The notes below the pieces were generated by a model that was given only the letters and a program-made list of their open reading frames with translations, ran no database searches and was not told where the DNA came from. Shown here in pieces: positions 38,016-46,975 of a stretch of 64,000 nt of DNA (its first letter is position 1; the number at the start of each line of letters is the position of its first letter). The translations under genes were made by a program, and so were the position numbers. This DNA is from Pseudomonas sp. Irchel 3A7 (lineage in GTDB: Bacteria; Pseudomonadota; Gammaproteobacteria; Pseudomonadales; Pseudomonadaceae): NCBI RefSeq assembly GCF_900187565.1, contig NZ_FYED01000013.1, positions 62,001 to 126,000 on the forward strand. Reading direction: 5' to 3'.

Positions 38016-39821
38016 TTAGTAACCCAGCGCGAAGTCTTCTTCTTTCATGTCCATCAGGTTGTTGGCGCCCGACAGCATGGTTGCAACGTGAGTGCGGGTA
38101 CGCGGCAGGATGCGCTGGAAGTAGAAGCGCGCAGTCTGCAGCTTGGCGGTATAGAACGCCTCCTCGGAAGTGCCGGCAGCCAGTTTCTCGGCCGCCAGGC
38201 GCGCCATGTCGGCCCAGAAATAGGCCAGGCAGGCGTAACCGGAGTACATCAGGTAGTCCACCGAGGCCGCGCCGACTTCTTCGCGATCCTTCATGGCAGC
38301 CATACCGACCTTCATGGTCAGCTCGCCCCATTCCTTGTTCAGTGCAGCCAACGGTGCAACGAACTCTTTGACCGCTTCGTTACCTTCGTGGGTCTGGCAG
38401 AACTTGTGCACGATCTTGGTGAAACCTTTGAGGGCTTCGCCTTGAGTCATCAGTACTTTACGACCCAGCAGGTCGAGTGCCTGGATGCCGGTGGTGCCTT
38501 CGTACAGCATGGAAATGCGGCTGTCGCGAACGTTCTGCTCCATGCCCCACTCGGCGATGAAACCGTGGCCGCCATAGATCTGCACGCCGTGGTTAGCCGA
38601 TTCGAAACCGACTTCGGTCATGAAGGCTTTGGCAATTGGGGTCATGAACGCCAGCAGTGCGTCGGCTTTCTTCTTCTCTTCTTCGTCCACGCCGTACTTG
38701 ACGATGTCGACTTGCTTGGCGGTGAAGTAAACCATCGCACGGTTGCCTTCGGCGAACGCCTTCATGGTCAACAGCATGCGGCGTACGTCAGGGTGCACGA
38801 TGATCGGGTCGGCCGCTTTGTCCGGCGCTTTCGGGCCAGTCAGCGAGCGCATTTGCAGGCGATCGCGAGCGTATTTCAGGCCGCCCTGGAAGCCGACTTC
38901 AGCGTGGGCCAGGCCTTGCAGCGCGGTACCCAGGCGTGCGGTGTTCATGAAGGTGAACATGCAGTTCAGGCCTTTGTTCGCCGGGCCGATCAGGTAACCG
39001 GTGGCCGCGTCGAAGTTCATCACGCAGGTGGCGTTGCCGTGGATGCCCATCTTGTGTTCCAGGGAACCACAGGACACCGCGTTACGTGCACCGATCGAAC
39101 CGTCTGCGTTCGGCAGGAATTTCGGCACGATGAACAGGGAAATGCCTTTGGTACCGGCCGGTGCGTCCGGCAGGCGGGCCAACACGATGTGGACGATGTT
39201 GTCGGCCATGTCGTGTTCACCGGCCGAGATGAAGATCTTGGTACCGGAGACTTTGTAGGAACCGTCGGCCTGAGGCTCGGCCTTGGTGCGCAGCATGCCC
39301 AGGTCGGTACCGCAGTGAGGTTCGGTCAGGCACATGGTGCCGGTCCACTCGCCGGACACCAGCTTGGTCAAGTAAGCCTCTTGCTGCTCAGGCGTGCCGT
39401 GCTCGGAGATGGTGTTCATTGCGCCGTGCGACAGGCCCGGGTACATGCCCCACGACCAGTTGGATTCGCCCACCATTTCGCTGATGGCCAGACCCAAGGA
39501 TTCCGGCAGGCCTTGACCGCCGTGCTCGACGTCGTGGGCCAGGCTTGGCCAGCCGCCTTCGACGAACTGCTTGTACGCTTCCTTGAAGCCAGTCGGGGTC
39601 TTAACGCCGGACTCGCTCCAGGTGCAGCCTTCAAGGTCGCCCACACGGTTCAGCGGAGCCAGTACCTGCTCACAAAACTTGGCGCCTTCTTCGAGAATGG
39701 CGTCAACCATGTCCGGAGTTGCGTCCGCGCAAGCCGGAAGGCTCTGATAGTGCGCTTCGTAGCCGAGCAGTTCGTCACGAACGAAGCGAATATCACGCAA
39801 GGGGGCCTTGTAGTCAGGCAT
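38016..39821 (-). CDS. Acyl-CoA dehydrogenase, FadE type (paralog 3, FadE1-like)
   Basis: A 601-aa beta-oxidation dehydrogenase: MPDYKAPLRDIRFVRDELL start, MCLTEPHCGTDLG, KVSGTKIFISAGEHDMADN, LEHKMGIHGNATCVMNFD and LYEGTTGIQALDLLGRK with the catalytic Glu. By order next to the bio genes it corresponds to PA0506 of P. aeruginosa (FadE1, acting on long-chain substrates). Two adjacent PsrA-type operators lie 62-88 bp upstream, so it should be derepressed by long-chain fatty acids. Codon use looks like that of a well-expressed gene. Confidence 0.92.
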   Translation of the reverse strand: MPDYKAPLRDIRFVRDELLGYEAHYQSLPACADATPDMVDAILEEGAKFCEQVLAPLNRVGDLEGCTWSESGVKTPTGFKEAYKQFVEGGWPSLAHDVEHGGQGLPESLGLAISEMVGESNWSWGMYPGLSHGAMNTISEHGTPEQQEAYLTKLVSGEWTGTMCLTEPHCGTDLGMLRTKAEPQADGSYKVSGTKIFISAGEHDMADNIVHIVLARLPDAPAGTKGISLFIVPKFLPNADGSIGARNAVSCGSLEHKMGIHGNATCVMNFDAATGYLIGPANKGLNCMFTFMNTARLGTALQGLAHAEVGFQGGLKYARDRLQMRSLTGPKAPDKAADPIIVHPDVRRMLLTMKAFAEGNRAMVYFTAKQVDIVKYGVDEEEKKKADALLAFMTPIAKAFMTEVGFESANHGVQIYGGHGFIAEWGMEQNVRDSRISMLYEGTTGIQALDLLGRKVLMTQGEALKGFTKIVHKFCQTHEGNEAVKEFVAPLAALNKEWGELTMKVGMAAMKDREEVGAASVDYLMYSGYACLAYFWADMARLAAEKLAAGTSEEAFYTAKLQTARFYFQRILPRTRTHVATMLSGANNLMDMKEEDFALGY

Positions 39822-39882
39822 AGCGATAAACCTCTGCTGATGTAACCGGGAATGAACGACCGCGTGGATTTGTTGTGGCGGT

Positions 39883-39909
39883 CAAACAGTTGTTTGAAAC
39901 ATACGTTTA
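39883..39909. promoter_or_regulatory. Tandem PsrA-type operator
   Basis: CAAAC-AGTT-GTTTG (39883-39896) and, sharing its last G, GAAAC-ATAC-GTTTA (39896-39909) both fit the PsrA consensus (G/C)AAAC-N(2-4)-GTTT(G/C), the second with one end mismatch. It lies just upstream of the fadE1-like gene. Confidence 0.6.
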
Positions 39910-40053
39910 CGCCAAAAGCTTGTCAAGCGCCGATCTTTTGCCATTCGTCATCGCCCCATCGCCACACCCACGCGCACGGCAACGCAACGGCGCTCGACGA
40001 GCTACACGCAGTGTAGGAAAGAATAGTTTGCAGAGAAGGACTTACGCAGAAAA

Positions 40054-40075
40054 ACGCCGCGAATGATCGCGGCGT
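40054..40075 (-). terminator. Terminator of the 98-aa gene
   Basis: ACGCCGCGA (40054-40062) and TCGCGGCGT (40067-40075); reading the - strand the hairpin is followed by TTTT. Confidence 0.7.
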
Positions 40076-40097
40076 CGGCGTTGCGGGTTCAGAAGCG

Positions 40098-40394
40098 TCA
40101 GGCGAAGGTATCGATCAACGTACCGAGCATTTCATCGGATGCCTTGGCAACTTTGACACCCAGTTCCACCTGAAATTTACCCTGGGCCATCTCCACCATG
40201 CTGCTGGTCAGGTCCGATTGCTGGCTGCGATCGACCGAACGCAGGCGATCAACCTGAACCTCGGATGACTGGCTGGTGACCGAGCCCTCGATCGTATTAT
40301 TGGCGATCTGCCCGGCGGCTTGATCAACACGGTTCTGCCCTGTCTGAATAGTGCTCAGACCGGCGTAAAAAGCAGTGCTTCCTGAGATTTCCAT
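40098..40394 (-). CDS. Small protein with flagellar rod-like N-terminus
   Basis: A 98-aa protein. Residues 7-36 (TAFYAGLSTIQTGQNRVDQA, then AGQIANNT) recall the N-terminal helix of flagellar rod/hook proteins, and the C-terminal half (MAQGKFQVELGVKVAKASDEMLGTLID) resembles their C-terminal helix, but the whole middle of such proteins is absent. It sits in the place of PA0505, between fadE1 and bioD in P. aeruginosa. No flagellar genes are nearby. The function is unknown; it may be a short stand-alone member of that coiled-coil fold. Confidence 0.6.
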   Translation of the reverse strand: MEISGSTAFYAGLSTIQTGQNRVDQAAGQIANNTIEGSVTSQSSEVQVDRLRSVDRSQQSDLTSSMVEMAQGKFQVELGVKVAKASDEMLGTLIDTFA

Positions 40395-40509
40395 GGGAGA
40401 ACCCGTCCTTGCAAAGGATCAACAGCGGGCATTGAAGCAGACGCGTGAGCAAAACGCCCGACAAAAACACTAATGGCACAGTGCCTTGTCATAGACAACG
40501 CCCACACCT

Positions 40510-41190
40510 TCAGTCCAGCAAATCCAGCTGAAGATGCTCCGCCACCGCTTCGGCCGTGACCAATTTGAGTTTCGGCACCCGCCCAAGACACGGCGCCGGG
40601 ATTCGCTCGGCCAGTGTCGCCAGATTCTCTTCCAGCCGCGAGGTCTTGGCATCGATGATATTGGCCACCCACCCCGCCAGTTGCAAACCGTCCTGGGCGA
40701 TGGCCTCGGCGGTCAGTAACGCATGGTTGATGCACCCCAGGCGCACGCCGACCACCAGAATCACCGGAAGACCCAGCGCCATCGCCAGGTCCGACAGATT
40801 GTCCTGATCCGCCAGCGGCACGCGCCAGCCACCGGCGCCTTCGATCAAGGTGAAGTCGGCTTGCATGTCGAGAATCTGCTGCATCGGCACCAACAGCGAC
40901 TGCACCGTCAATGCCACACCCGCCTCGCGTGCCGCCAGGTGCGGGGCAATGGGCGGTTCGAAGGCGACCGGATTGACCTGTTGATAAGTCAGCGGCACCG
41001 AGCATTCCGCCTGCAGCGCCAACGCATCGGCGTTGCGCAAGCCTTTGGGCGTGACATCGCAACCGGAGGCGACCGGTTTACCCGCCGCTGTGCTCAGGCC
41101 CGCAGACCTTGCGGCGTAGAGCAAACCGGCGGCCACCGTGGTTTTGCCGACATCGGTGTCGGTGCCGGTGATGAAATAGGCTGCGCTCAT
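40510..41190 (-). CDS. bioD: Dethiobiotin synthetase
   Basis: Closes the ureido ring of dethiobiotin from diaminopelargonate, CO2 and ATP. The 226-aa protein has the P-loop GTDTDVGKTTVAAG at 9-22 and the substrate segment KPVASGCD. Later LIEGAGGWRVPL and the NTP-site region follow. It overlaps bioC by 4 nt and ends the operon bioF-bioH-bioC-bioD. Confidence 0.95.
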   Translation of the reverse strand: MSAAYFITGTDTDVGKTTVAAGLLYAARSAGLSTAAGKPVASGCDVTPKGLRNADALALQAECSVPLTYQQVNPVAFEPPIAPHLAAREAGVALTVQSLLVPMQQILDMQADFTLIEGAGGWRVPLADQDNLSDLAMALGLPVILVVGVRLGCINHALLTAEAIAQDGLQLAGWVANIIDAKTSRLEENLATLAERIPAPCLGRVPKLKLVTAEAVAEHLQLDLLD

Positions 41191-41999
41191 AAGGGTTTCT
41201 CCATAACGGCGTACACCACTTGATAAGTCGCCGGCAGGCCCTGGGCCTGACGAAACTGCTCATAGGCCTCGATCAACCCCAGAATCCGCGCCCGACCGGT
41301 CAGTCCACCCGGCCGGCCAGGGTTGAGGTTGTGCGCGCCCAGCGCCTTGAGCTCATGGGTCAGGCTGCGCACATCCGGGTAGTACAGCACGTGGGGACGG
41401 GTTTGCAGACTGATCGGCTGCAAACCGCTGGCCGCGCATAACTGCTGATAATCCGCGAACTCACGGAAGCGGTTGACGTGCACCATGCCATCCACCTGCC
41501 GCCAACTGTCACGCAGTTCAAACAACGTGCCCACGCACAGACTAGCAAACGCGAAAATTCCGCCAGGCTTCAGCACGCGATGAGCCTCGCTGAGTACCGA
41601 AGCGAAGTCCGCGCACCACTGCACCGCCAGGCTGGAATAGATCAGGTCGCAGGTCGAATCGCGCAGCGGAAGATTCTCGGCATCGCCAGCGATGAAGTGC
41701 GTGGCGCCGCCCAATGGTCGGGCGTGATTGAGCATGCCTTCGGCGATGTCCAGCGCCACGCCGTGCCCCGTCGGGAACCGCTCACCCAGCGCGCGACTGA
41801 AATGCCCGGTGCCACAGCCCAGGTCGAGCCAGCGCCCCGGGACGAAATCGTCCGGCAAACGGCTCAGCAGCTGGCTGCCGACATCACGCTGCAATTCGGC
41901 CACGCTGTCATAACTCTCCGCGGCACGGGAGAAGGAAGCCGCTACCTGGCGTTTGTCAGGCAACCCCCCAGGTGGGGTGGGAAGGGATAAGTCAGTCAT
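41187..41999 (-). CDS. bioC: Malonyl-ACP O-methyltransferase
   Basis: Methylates malonyl-ACP with SAM so that it can enter fatty acid synthesis as the pimelate precursor of biotin. The 270-aa protein has the SAM motif WLDLGCGTGHFSRAL at about 57-71 and the Sxxd post-motif SSLAVQWC. The start MTDLSLP at 41999 overlaps the end of bioH by 8 nt; a longer upstream frame is inside bioH and unlikely. N-terminal KRQVAASFSRAAESYD is typical for BioC. Confidence 0.94.
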   Translation of the reverse strand: MTDLSLPTPPGGLPDKRQVAASFSRAAESYDSVAELQRDVGSQLLSRLPDDFVPGRWLDLGCGTGHFSRALGERFPTGHGVALDIAEGMLNHARPLGGATHFIAGDAENLPLRDSTCDLIYSSLAVQWCADFASVLSEAHRVLKPGGIFAFASLCVGTLFELRDSWRQVDGMVHVNRFREFADYQQLCAASGLQPISLQTRPHVLYYPDVRSLTHELKALGAHNLNPGRPGGLTGRARILGLIEAYEQFRQAQGLPATYQVVYAVMEKPL

Positions 42000-42723
42000 C
42001 GCCGCACTCATGCAAAAAGGCCTGGATCGCCCCCGCCACACCGTGGGGATCTTCCAGAAGAAACGCGTGGCTGGCCTGTTCGATCAGGCCGATTTCGACA
42101 TCGGGCAGCAACGTCAGCACGTCGCCCGCCGCTTCGGCAGGCACCAGCCCGTCGAGGCCGGCGAACAGGTGCAACTGTGGACCGCGAAAAGCCTGCAAGG
42201 CTTGCCGGGTATCCAGTTGCGCGAGCACTTCCAGGCCGCTCATCAACATGGGTGCTGCGCTATGTGGCGCACCACCGAGCAGCAACCGAGACAACCCGCG
42301 CGGGTCTTCGGCGCCTTGTGCGCAGAGCAACGAAAAGCGTTTCAAAGTCATGCGCGGGTCGGCGATGCAGTTCGCCAGAAACGCATCGAAGGTTTCCCCG
42401 GGCATCGCGCTTGGCCACTGCTCATGGGCGACAAAAGAAGGGTTACTGGCCAGCGTAAACAAGCCGCAGCACCGATCACCGCGACGCGCCGCCAACTGCG
42501 ACGCAAGCATGCCGCCCAGCGACCAGCCGCCGAGCCAGGTGTCCTGGGGGATCGTCGAGTCGAGCTCATCGAGCCATTCTTCAGGATCGCTCGATTCCAG
42601 TTCCGGCAATGGCTCGATTTCCACCCGCAGGTGCTCGTCCAGGCCTTGCAGGGCCGCGGCCAAGGGTTCCAGCGGCGAAATTCCGAGGCCCCAGCCGGGC
42701 AGCAGAATCAGTCGGTCACGCAT
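41992..42723 (-). CDS. bioH: Pimeloyl-ACP methyl ester carboxylesterase
   Basis: Removes the methyl group that BioC added, once pimeloyl length is reached. The 243-aa alpha/beta hydrolase has the nucleophile Ser68 in GWSLGG, the oxyanion-region LLPGWGLG at 7-14 and the catalytic His in QASHAFLLEDP near residue 225. MRDRLILLPGWG at 42723 is the family's normal start, overlapping bioF by 8 nt. Confidence 0.94.
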   Translation of the reverse strand: MRDRLILLPGWGLGISPLEPLAAALQGLDEHLRVEIEPLPELESSDPEEWLDELDSTIPQDTWLGGWSLGGMLASQLAARRGDRCCGLFTLASNPSFVAHEQWPSAMPGETFDAFLANCIADPRMTLKRFSLLCAQGAEDPRGLSRLLLGGAPHSAAPMLMSGLEVLAQLDTRQALQAFRGPQLHLFAGLDGLVPAEAAGDVLTLLPDVEIGLIEQASHAFLLEDPHGVAGAIQAFLHECGDD

Positions 42724-43894
42724 CGCTTGGCTCCGGTCCAAGTTGTTTAAAACAATCGGCCAGTCCCTCTAACAATAGCTGCACCTGCGCTTCGCTGTGA
42801 GCGGCGGTCAGGGTCACGCGCAGACGGGCGCTACCGGCAGGCACGGTCGGCGGGCGGATCGCGGTCACCATCAAGCCGCGTTCGCGCAGCATCTGCGACA
42901 AGCGCACCGCGCGCCCGGCGTCGCCAATCATGATCGGCTGGATCGGCGTGAAGCTGTCCATCAGTTCCAGGCCGATCTGCTCGGCGCCCTGGCGGAACTG
43001 ACGGATCAGCGTCTGTAAATGCTCACGACGCCAGTGCTCGCTGCGCAGCAGATCCAGGCTTTTCAGCGTGGCGCAGGCCAGGGCCGGCGGTTGGCTGGTG
43101 GTGTAGATGTAAGGTCGGGCGAACTGGATCAGGCTCTCGATCAGCTCTTCGCTGCCGGCGACAAACGCCCCCGCCGTGCCGAACGCCTTGCCGAGGGTGC
43201 CGACCAGCACCGGCACGTCTTCCATGCTCAATCCGAAATGCTCGACGATGCCGCCGCCATTCGCGCCCAGCGGGCCGAAACCGTGAGCATCGTCGACCAT
43301 CAGCCACGCGCCCTTGGCCTTGGCTTCCCGGGCCAATGCCGGCAGATCGGCGATATCGCCGTCCATGCTGAACACACCATCGGTGACCACCAGCGTATTG
43401 CCGGTGGCTTTCTCAAGACGTGCGGCCAGGCTCGCCGCATCGTTGTGCAGGTAGCGATTGAAACGCGCCCCCGACAACAATCCCGCATCCAGCAGGGAGG
43501 CATGATTGAGCCGGTCTTCGAGCACCGTATCGCCCTGCCCCACCAACGCCGTGACTGCACCGAGGTTGGCCATATAGCCGGTGGTGAACAGCAAGGCACG
43601 CGGACGGCCGGCCAGGTCGGCCAGGGCTTCTTCCAGGGCGTGATGCGGGCCGCTGTGGCCGATCACCAGATGCGAAGCACCGCCGCCAACCCCCCATTTC
43701 GAAGCACCCGCGCGCCAGGCTTCGATCACTTGCGGGTGATTGGCCAGGCCCAGGTAGTCGTTATTGCAGAACGCCAGCAGCGGCTGGCCATCGACCACCA
43801 CTTCAGGGCCCTGCGGGCTTTCGAGCAGCGGGCGTTGGCGGTAAAGGTTTTCGGCACGACGGGTAGCCAGGCGTGCGGCGAGATCGAAAGACAT
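42716..43894 (-). CDS. bioF: 8-amino-7-oxononanoate synthase
   Basis: PLP enzyme joining pimeloyl-ACP (or CoA) and L-alanine. The 392-aa protein has the PLP lysine K236 in GTLGKAFG, D201/H204 in DDAHGFGPLG and the substrate segment FCNNDYLGL. ATG 43894 is chosen by the conserved MSFDLAARL start. It is the first gene of the four-gene operon; a REP pair separates it from bioB. Confidence 0.95.
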   Translation of the reverse strand: MSFDLAARLATRRAENLYRQRPLLESPQGPEVVVDGQPLLAFCNNDYLGLANHPQVIEAWRAGASKWGVGGGASHLVIGHSGPHHALEEALADLAGRPRALLFTTGYMANLGAVTALVGQGDTVLEDRLNHASLLDAGLLSGARFNRYLHNDAASLAARLEKATGNTLVVTDGVFSMDGDIADLPALAREAKAKGAWLMVDDAHGFGPLGANGGGIVEHFGLSMEDVPVLVGTLGKAFGTAGAFVAGSEELIESLIQFARPYIYTTSQPPALACATLKSLDLLRSEHWRREHLQTLIRQFRQGAEQIGLELMDSFTPIQPIMIGDAGRAVRLSQMLRERGLMVTAIRPPTVPAGSARLRVTLTAAHSEAQVQLLLEGLADCFKQLGPEPSDA

Positions 43895-43926
43895 GCAGGC
43901 CTCGTCTATCCAGTGACACAAGTCCA

Positions 43927-44018
43927 CTGTGGGAGCGAGCCTGCTCGCGAAGAGGGCCTCACCTTCAACAAAAATGTCGATTGTCAGATCCCTTTCGCGA
44001 GCAGGCTCGCTCCCACAG
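43927..44018. repeat. REP pair between bioB and bioF
   Basis: CTGTGGGAGCGAGCCTGCTC (from 43927) and the inverse TTCGCGAGCAGGCTCGCTCC (from 43994). It lies within the bio gene string and may modulate the bioB-bioF transcript. Confidence 0.85.
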
Positions 44019-44053
44019 GGTTTTGCATTTCAATCAGGTCAATGGTGGGCGAT

Positions 44054-45109
44054 TCAAACAGCCGCGTTGTAAAACTGCTCGCTGCTCTTGTGCTCCACCA
44101 GCGCCTGCTCAATAGCCGCCTGATGCACTTCGTCGGCATGTTCTTCGCGAGCTTCCGGCAGGATCCCTAAACGCCCGAACAGTTGCATGTCCTTGTCGGC
44201 CTGCGGGTTGGCGGTGGTCAGCAGTTTCTCGCCGTAGAAAATCGAGTTGGCGCCGGCGAAGAACGCCAGGGCCTGCATCTGCTCGTTCATGGCTTCGCGG
44301 CCGGCGGACAGGCGCACGTGGGATTTGGGCATCAGGATCCGGGCGACGGCGAGCATGCGGATGAAGTCGAACGGGTCGACGTCGTCGGCGTTCTCCAGCG
44401 GCGTGCCGGCCACTTTCACCAGCATGTTGATCGGCACCGACTCCGGATGCTCCGGCAGGTTGGCCAGCTGGATCAGCAGGTTGGCACGGTCATCGAGGGA
44501 CTCGCCCATGCCGAGGATACCGCCGGAACAGATCTTCATCCCCGAATCACGCACGTATGCCAAGGTTTGCAGGCGCTCGCTGTAGGTGCGGGTGGTGATG
44601 ATGCTGCCGTAGAACTCCGGCGAGGTGTCGAGGTTGTGGTTGTAGTAGTCGAGGCCAGCCTTGGCCAGCGCTTCGGTCTGCTCCTGATCCAGGCGACCGA
44701 GGGTCATGCAGGTTTCCAGGCCCAGGGCCTTCACGCCTTCGACCATCTTCAACACATACGGCATGTCCTTGGCCGAGGGGTGCTTCCACGCCGCGCCCAT
44801 GCAGAAACGGGTCGAACCGATGGCCTTGGCACGAGCGGCCTCTTCGAGGACCTTCTGCACCTCCATCAGCTTTTCTTTTTCCAGGCCGGTGTTGTAGTGA
44901 CCGGACTGCGGACAATATTTGCAATCTTCCGGACAGGCGCCGGTTTTGATCGACAACAGGGTCGACACCTGGACGCGGTTGGCGTCGAAATGCGCGCGGT
45001 GCACGGTCTGCGCCTGGAACAGCAAGTCATTGAATGGTTGAACGAAGAGTGCTTTGACTTCGGCCAAAGACCAGTCATGACGCAGGGTTGCAGAGGTGCT
45101 GGCGCTCAT
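44054..45109 (-). CDS. bioB: Biotin synthase (radical SAM)
   Basis: Inserts sulfur into dethiobiotin. The 351-aa protein has the radical SAM motif C59-x3-C63-x2-C66 (GACPEDCKYCPQS), then CMGAAWKHP, YNHNLDTSPEFY, and the Arg/Cys of the second iron-sulfur site in the LSAGREAMNEQMQALAF region. AAGGT precedes ATG 45109. It is divergent from comF; a BirA-like operator lies 116-146 bp upstream. Confidence 0.96.
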   Translation of the reverse strand: MSASTSATLRHDWSLAEVKALFVQPFNDLLFQAQTVHRAHFDANRVQVSTLLSIKTGACPEDCKYCPQSGHYNTGLEKEKLMEVQKVLEEAARAKAIGSTRFCMGAAWKHPSAKDMPYVLKMVEGVKALGLETCMTLGRLDQEQTEALAKAGLDYYNHNLDTSPEFYGSIITTRTYSERLQTLAYVRDSGMKICSGGILGMGESLDDRANLLIQLANLPEHPESVPINMLVKVAGTPLENADDVDPFDFIRMLAVARILMPKSHVRLSAGREAMNEQMQALAFFAGANSIFYGEKLLTTANPQADKDMQLFGRLGILPEAREEHADEVHQAAIEQALVEHKSSEQFYNAAV

Positions 45110-45218
45110 GGGCGTTACCTTTATTTTAAGCCGTACAAGGTTTTATGCTGGGCAAGCGACTGCGGGACGGAATACCCACAGGCGCAACACGGATGTTCGG
45201 CATATTTAAGGAAGAGCG

Positions 45219-45959
45219 ATGCGCTGTCAACCACGACACAATGGACAGGTTTACATCTGGTTAAAAAATAAACAGATCTGTTTGCTTTGCGACGAAGCCG
45301 CCGATGGCGATACGCCCCTCTGCATGGCCTGCGAAACGGAGCTTCCCTGGCTCGGCGATCACTGTCAGACCTGCGCCCTGCCGTTGCCCGCGGCTGGCCT
45401 GACCTGTGGCCAGTGCCTGAAGCAGCCGCCGGCCTTCGAACACGTCATTGCCCCCTGGACCTACAGTTTTCCGATAGACAGCCTGATCACCCGCTTCAAA
45501 CACAGCGCGAAGTGGCCCTTCGGCCACCTGCTGGCCGAGCTGCTCGCACAGGCCCTGCAACATCGCTTCGAAGATGATCTGCAGCGTCCCGATTTACTGG
45601 TGCCGGTGCCGCTGGCCACCCGACGGCTGCGCCAACGGGGGTTCAATCAGGCCGCGATGCTGGCGCGCTGGCTGAGCACCCGATTGGACTTGCCGTGGGA
45701 TGAAAGACTGCTACTGAGGACCCAGGACACCAGCGCGCAACAGGTGCTGAACGCCAACGAACGGCGGAAAAACCTGCGCCATGCGTTCGCGCTGGCACCC
45801 GGCGCATCGTTCAAAGGACGTCACCTGGCGTTGGTGGACGATGTGCTGACCACCGGTGCCACGGCGCAAGCACTGGCCCGCCTGCTGATGGACGCAGGTG
45901 CCGCACGGGTTGATGTGTATTGCCTGGCTCGTACCCCAAAACCTGGCGATACAATCTGA
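45219..45959 (+). CDS. comF: ComF-family phosphoribosyltransferase-like protein
   Basis: A 246-aa protein: an N-terminal zinc-finger-like part (CLLCDEAADGDTPLCMACE, CQTC, CGQC) and a C-terminal PRTase fold with the PRPP loop LALVDDVLTTGATAQAL near residue 205, plus VPVPLATRRLRQRGFNQA. ComF helps single-strand DNA handling in natural transformation and is present in most pseudomonads without proof of competence. The BirA-like operator overlaps codons 3-13. Confidence 0.9.
   Translation: MRCQPRHNGQVYIWLKNKQICLLCDEAADGDTPLCMACETELPWLGDHCQTCALPLPAAGLTCGQCLKQPPAFEHVIAPWTYSFPIDSLITRFKHSAKWPFGHLLAELLAQALQHRFEDDLQRPDLLVPVPLATRRLRQRGFNQAAMLARWLSTRLDLPWDERLLLRTQDTSAQQVLNANERRKNLRHAFALAPGASFKGRHLALVDDVLTTGATAQALARLLMDAGAARVDVYCLARTPKPGDTI
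45225..45255. promoter_or_regulatory. BirA-type biotin operator
   Basis: TGTCAACC (45225-45232), 15 nt, GGTTTACA (45248-45255) fits the BirA box TTGTAAACC-N(14-16)-GGTTTACAA with one mismatch in the 8-bp arms. It lies between bioB and comF, inside the first codons of comF. Confidence 0.6.
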
Positions 45960-45976
45960 CCCCAAAACACAAAAAC

Positions 45977-46067
45977 CTGTGGGAGCGGCCTTGCTAGCGA
46001 AGGCGGTGTGTCAGCAGCAGTGATTTCAGCTGACACGACCTCTTCGCGAGCAGGCTCGCTCCCACAA
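45977..46067. repeat. REP pair
   Basis: CTGTGGGAGCGGCCTTGCTA (a diverged copy, from 45977) and the inverse TTCGCGAGCAGGCTCGCTCC with following CACA, ending 46067. Confidence 0.75.
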
Positions 46068-46144
46068 GGACCGTGGCTCGACTTGACTCCCGGGCTCCCA
46101 GCCGCCAACGTCCCCCCCATCGTCACAGCCCGAAGCGCTCTGCC

Positions 46145-46909
46145 ATGTCCCTGCCCACGTTGTTGTCCCAACACATTGTCCGCCGCCCGCAGCGTATCGC
46201 CCTGCTGCAACACATTGCCGAACAGGGCTCGATCACCCGCGCGGCGAAAAGCGCGGGCCTGAGCTACAAGGCCGCCTGGGATGCCATCGATGAACTCAAC
46301 AACCTGGCGCAGAAGCCATTGGTGGAGCGCAGCGTCGGCGGCAAGGGTGGTGGCGGCGCCAGACTGTCCAGCGAAGGCGAGCGGGTTTTGCGCCTGTATC
46401 AAAAGCTGCAAGCCTTGCAGGCCCAGGTGCTGGAAGCCGCCGAAGAAGCCAGCGACCTCGACCTGCTCAGCCGCTTGATGCTGCGCACCAGCGCGCGTAA
46501 TCAATTGCATGGCAAGGTTGCCGCCATCGAAACCCAAGGCCACAACGACAGAGTTCGCCTTGAACTGGCCGAAGGCTTGAGCATCGACGCACAAATCACC
46601 CACGACAGCACCCTGCGCCTGGAGCTGCAACCCGGCACCGAAGTGGTGGCCCTGATCAAGGCCGGCTGGCTTGAATTGCTCGGCGCCGAAGACGTCGCAA
46701 CGCCCGGACACAATTGCCTCAAAGGCACGATCGAGGAAATTCTCGACGCCGAAGACGGCCCCAGTGAAGTGCGCATCGCCCTGCCCAACGGCCAGACACT
46801 CTGCGCACTGGTCGATCCCGAACATCTGCAATCGCGGCGCTTGGCCATGGGAGAACCGGTGAGCGTGCAGTTTTCGCCGTCCAACGTGTTGCTGGGTACG
46901 CCGTTGTAA
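46145..46909 (+). CDS. modE: Molybdate-responsive transcriptional regulator
   Basis: A 254-aa protein with a winged-helix N-terminus (SLPTLLSQHIVRRPQRIALLQHI, then GSITRAAKSAGLSYKAAWDAIDELNN) and two C-terminal TOBE-type molybdate domains (SARNQLHGKVAAIE at about 118-131, NCLKGTIEEILDAED at about 195-209). Known ModE represses molybdate uptake genes; no mod genes are adjacent here. ATG 46145 is preferred over an upstream frame that runs through a REP region. Confidence 0.9.
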   Translation: MSLPTLLSQHIVRRPQRIALLQHIAEQGSITRAAKSAGLSYKAAWDAIDELNNLAQKPLVERSVGGKGGGGARLSSEGERVLRLYQKLQALQAQVLEAAEEASDLDLLSRLMLRTSARNQLHGKVAAIETQGHNDRVRLELAEGLSIDAQITHDSTLRLELQPGTEVVALIKAGWLELLGAEDVATPGHNCLKGTIEEILDAEDGPSEVRIALPNGQTLCALVDPEHLQSRRLAMGEPVSVQFSPSNVLLGTPL

Positions 46910-46975
46910 ACGCGCTGCAACAAAACCTTCATCACCCATCATTAAGGTGACTGCACAAACCGCAGGGAGCCTGAT

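Noticed and set aside
38088..39845. 585-aa open frame antisense to the fadE1-like gene
   Set aside because: Same effect of codon bias; similar antisense frames exist for the other two paralogs, as expected from shared codons.
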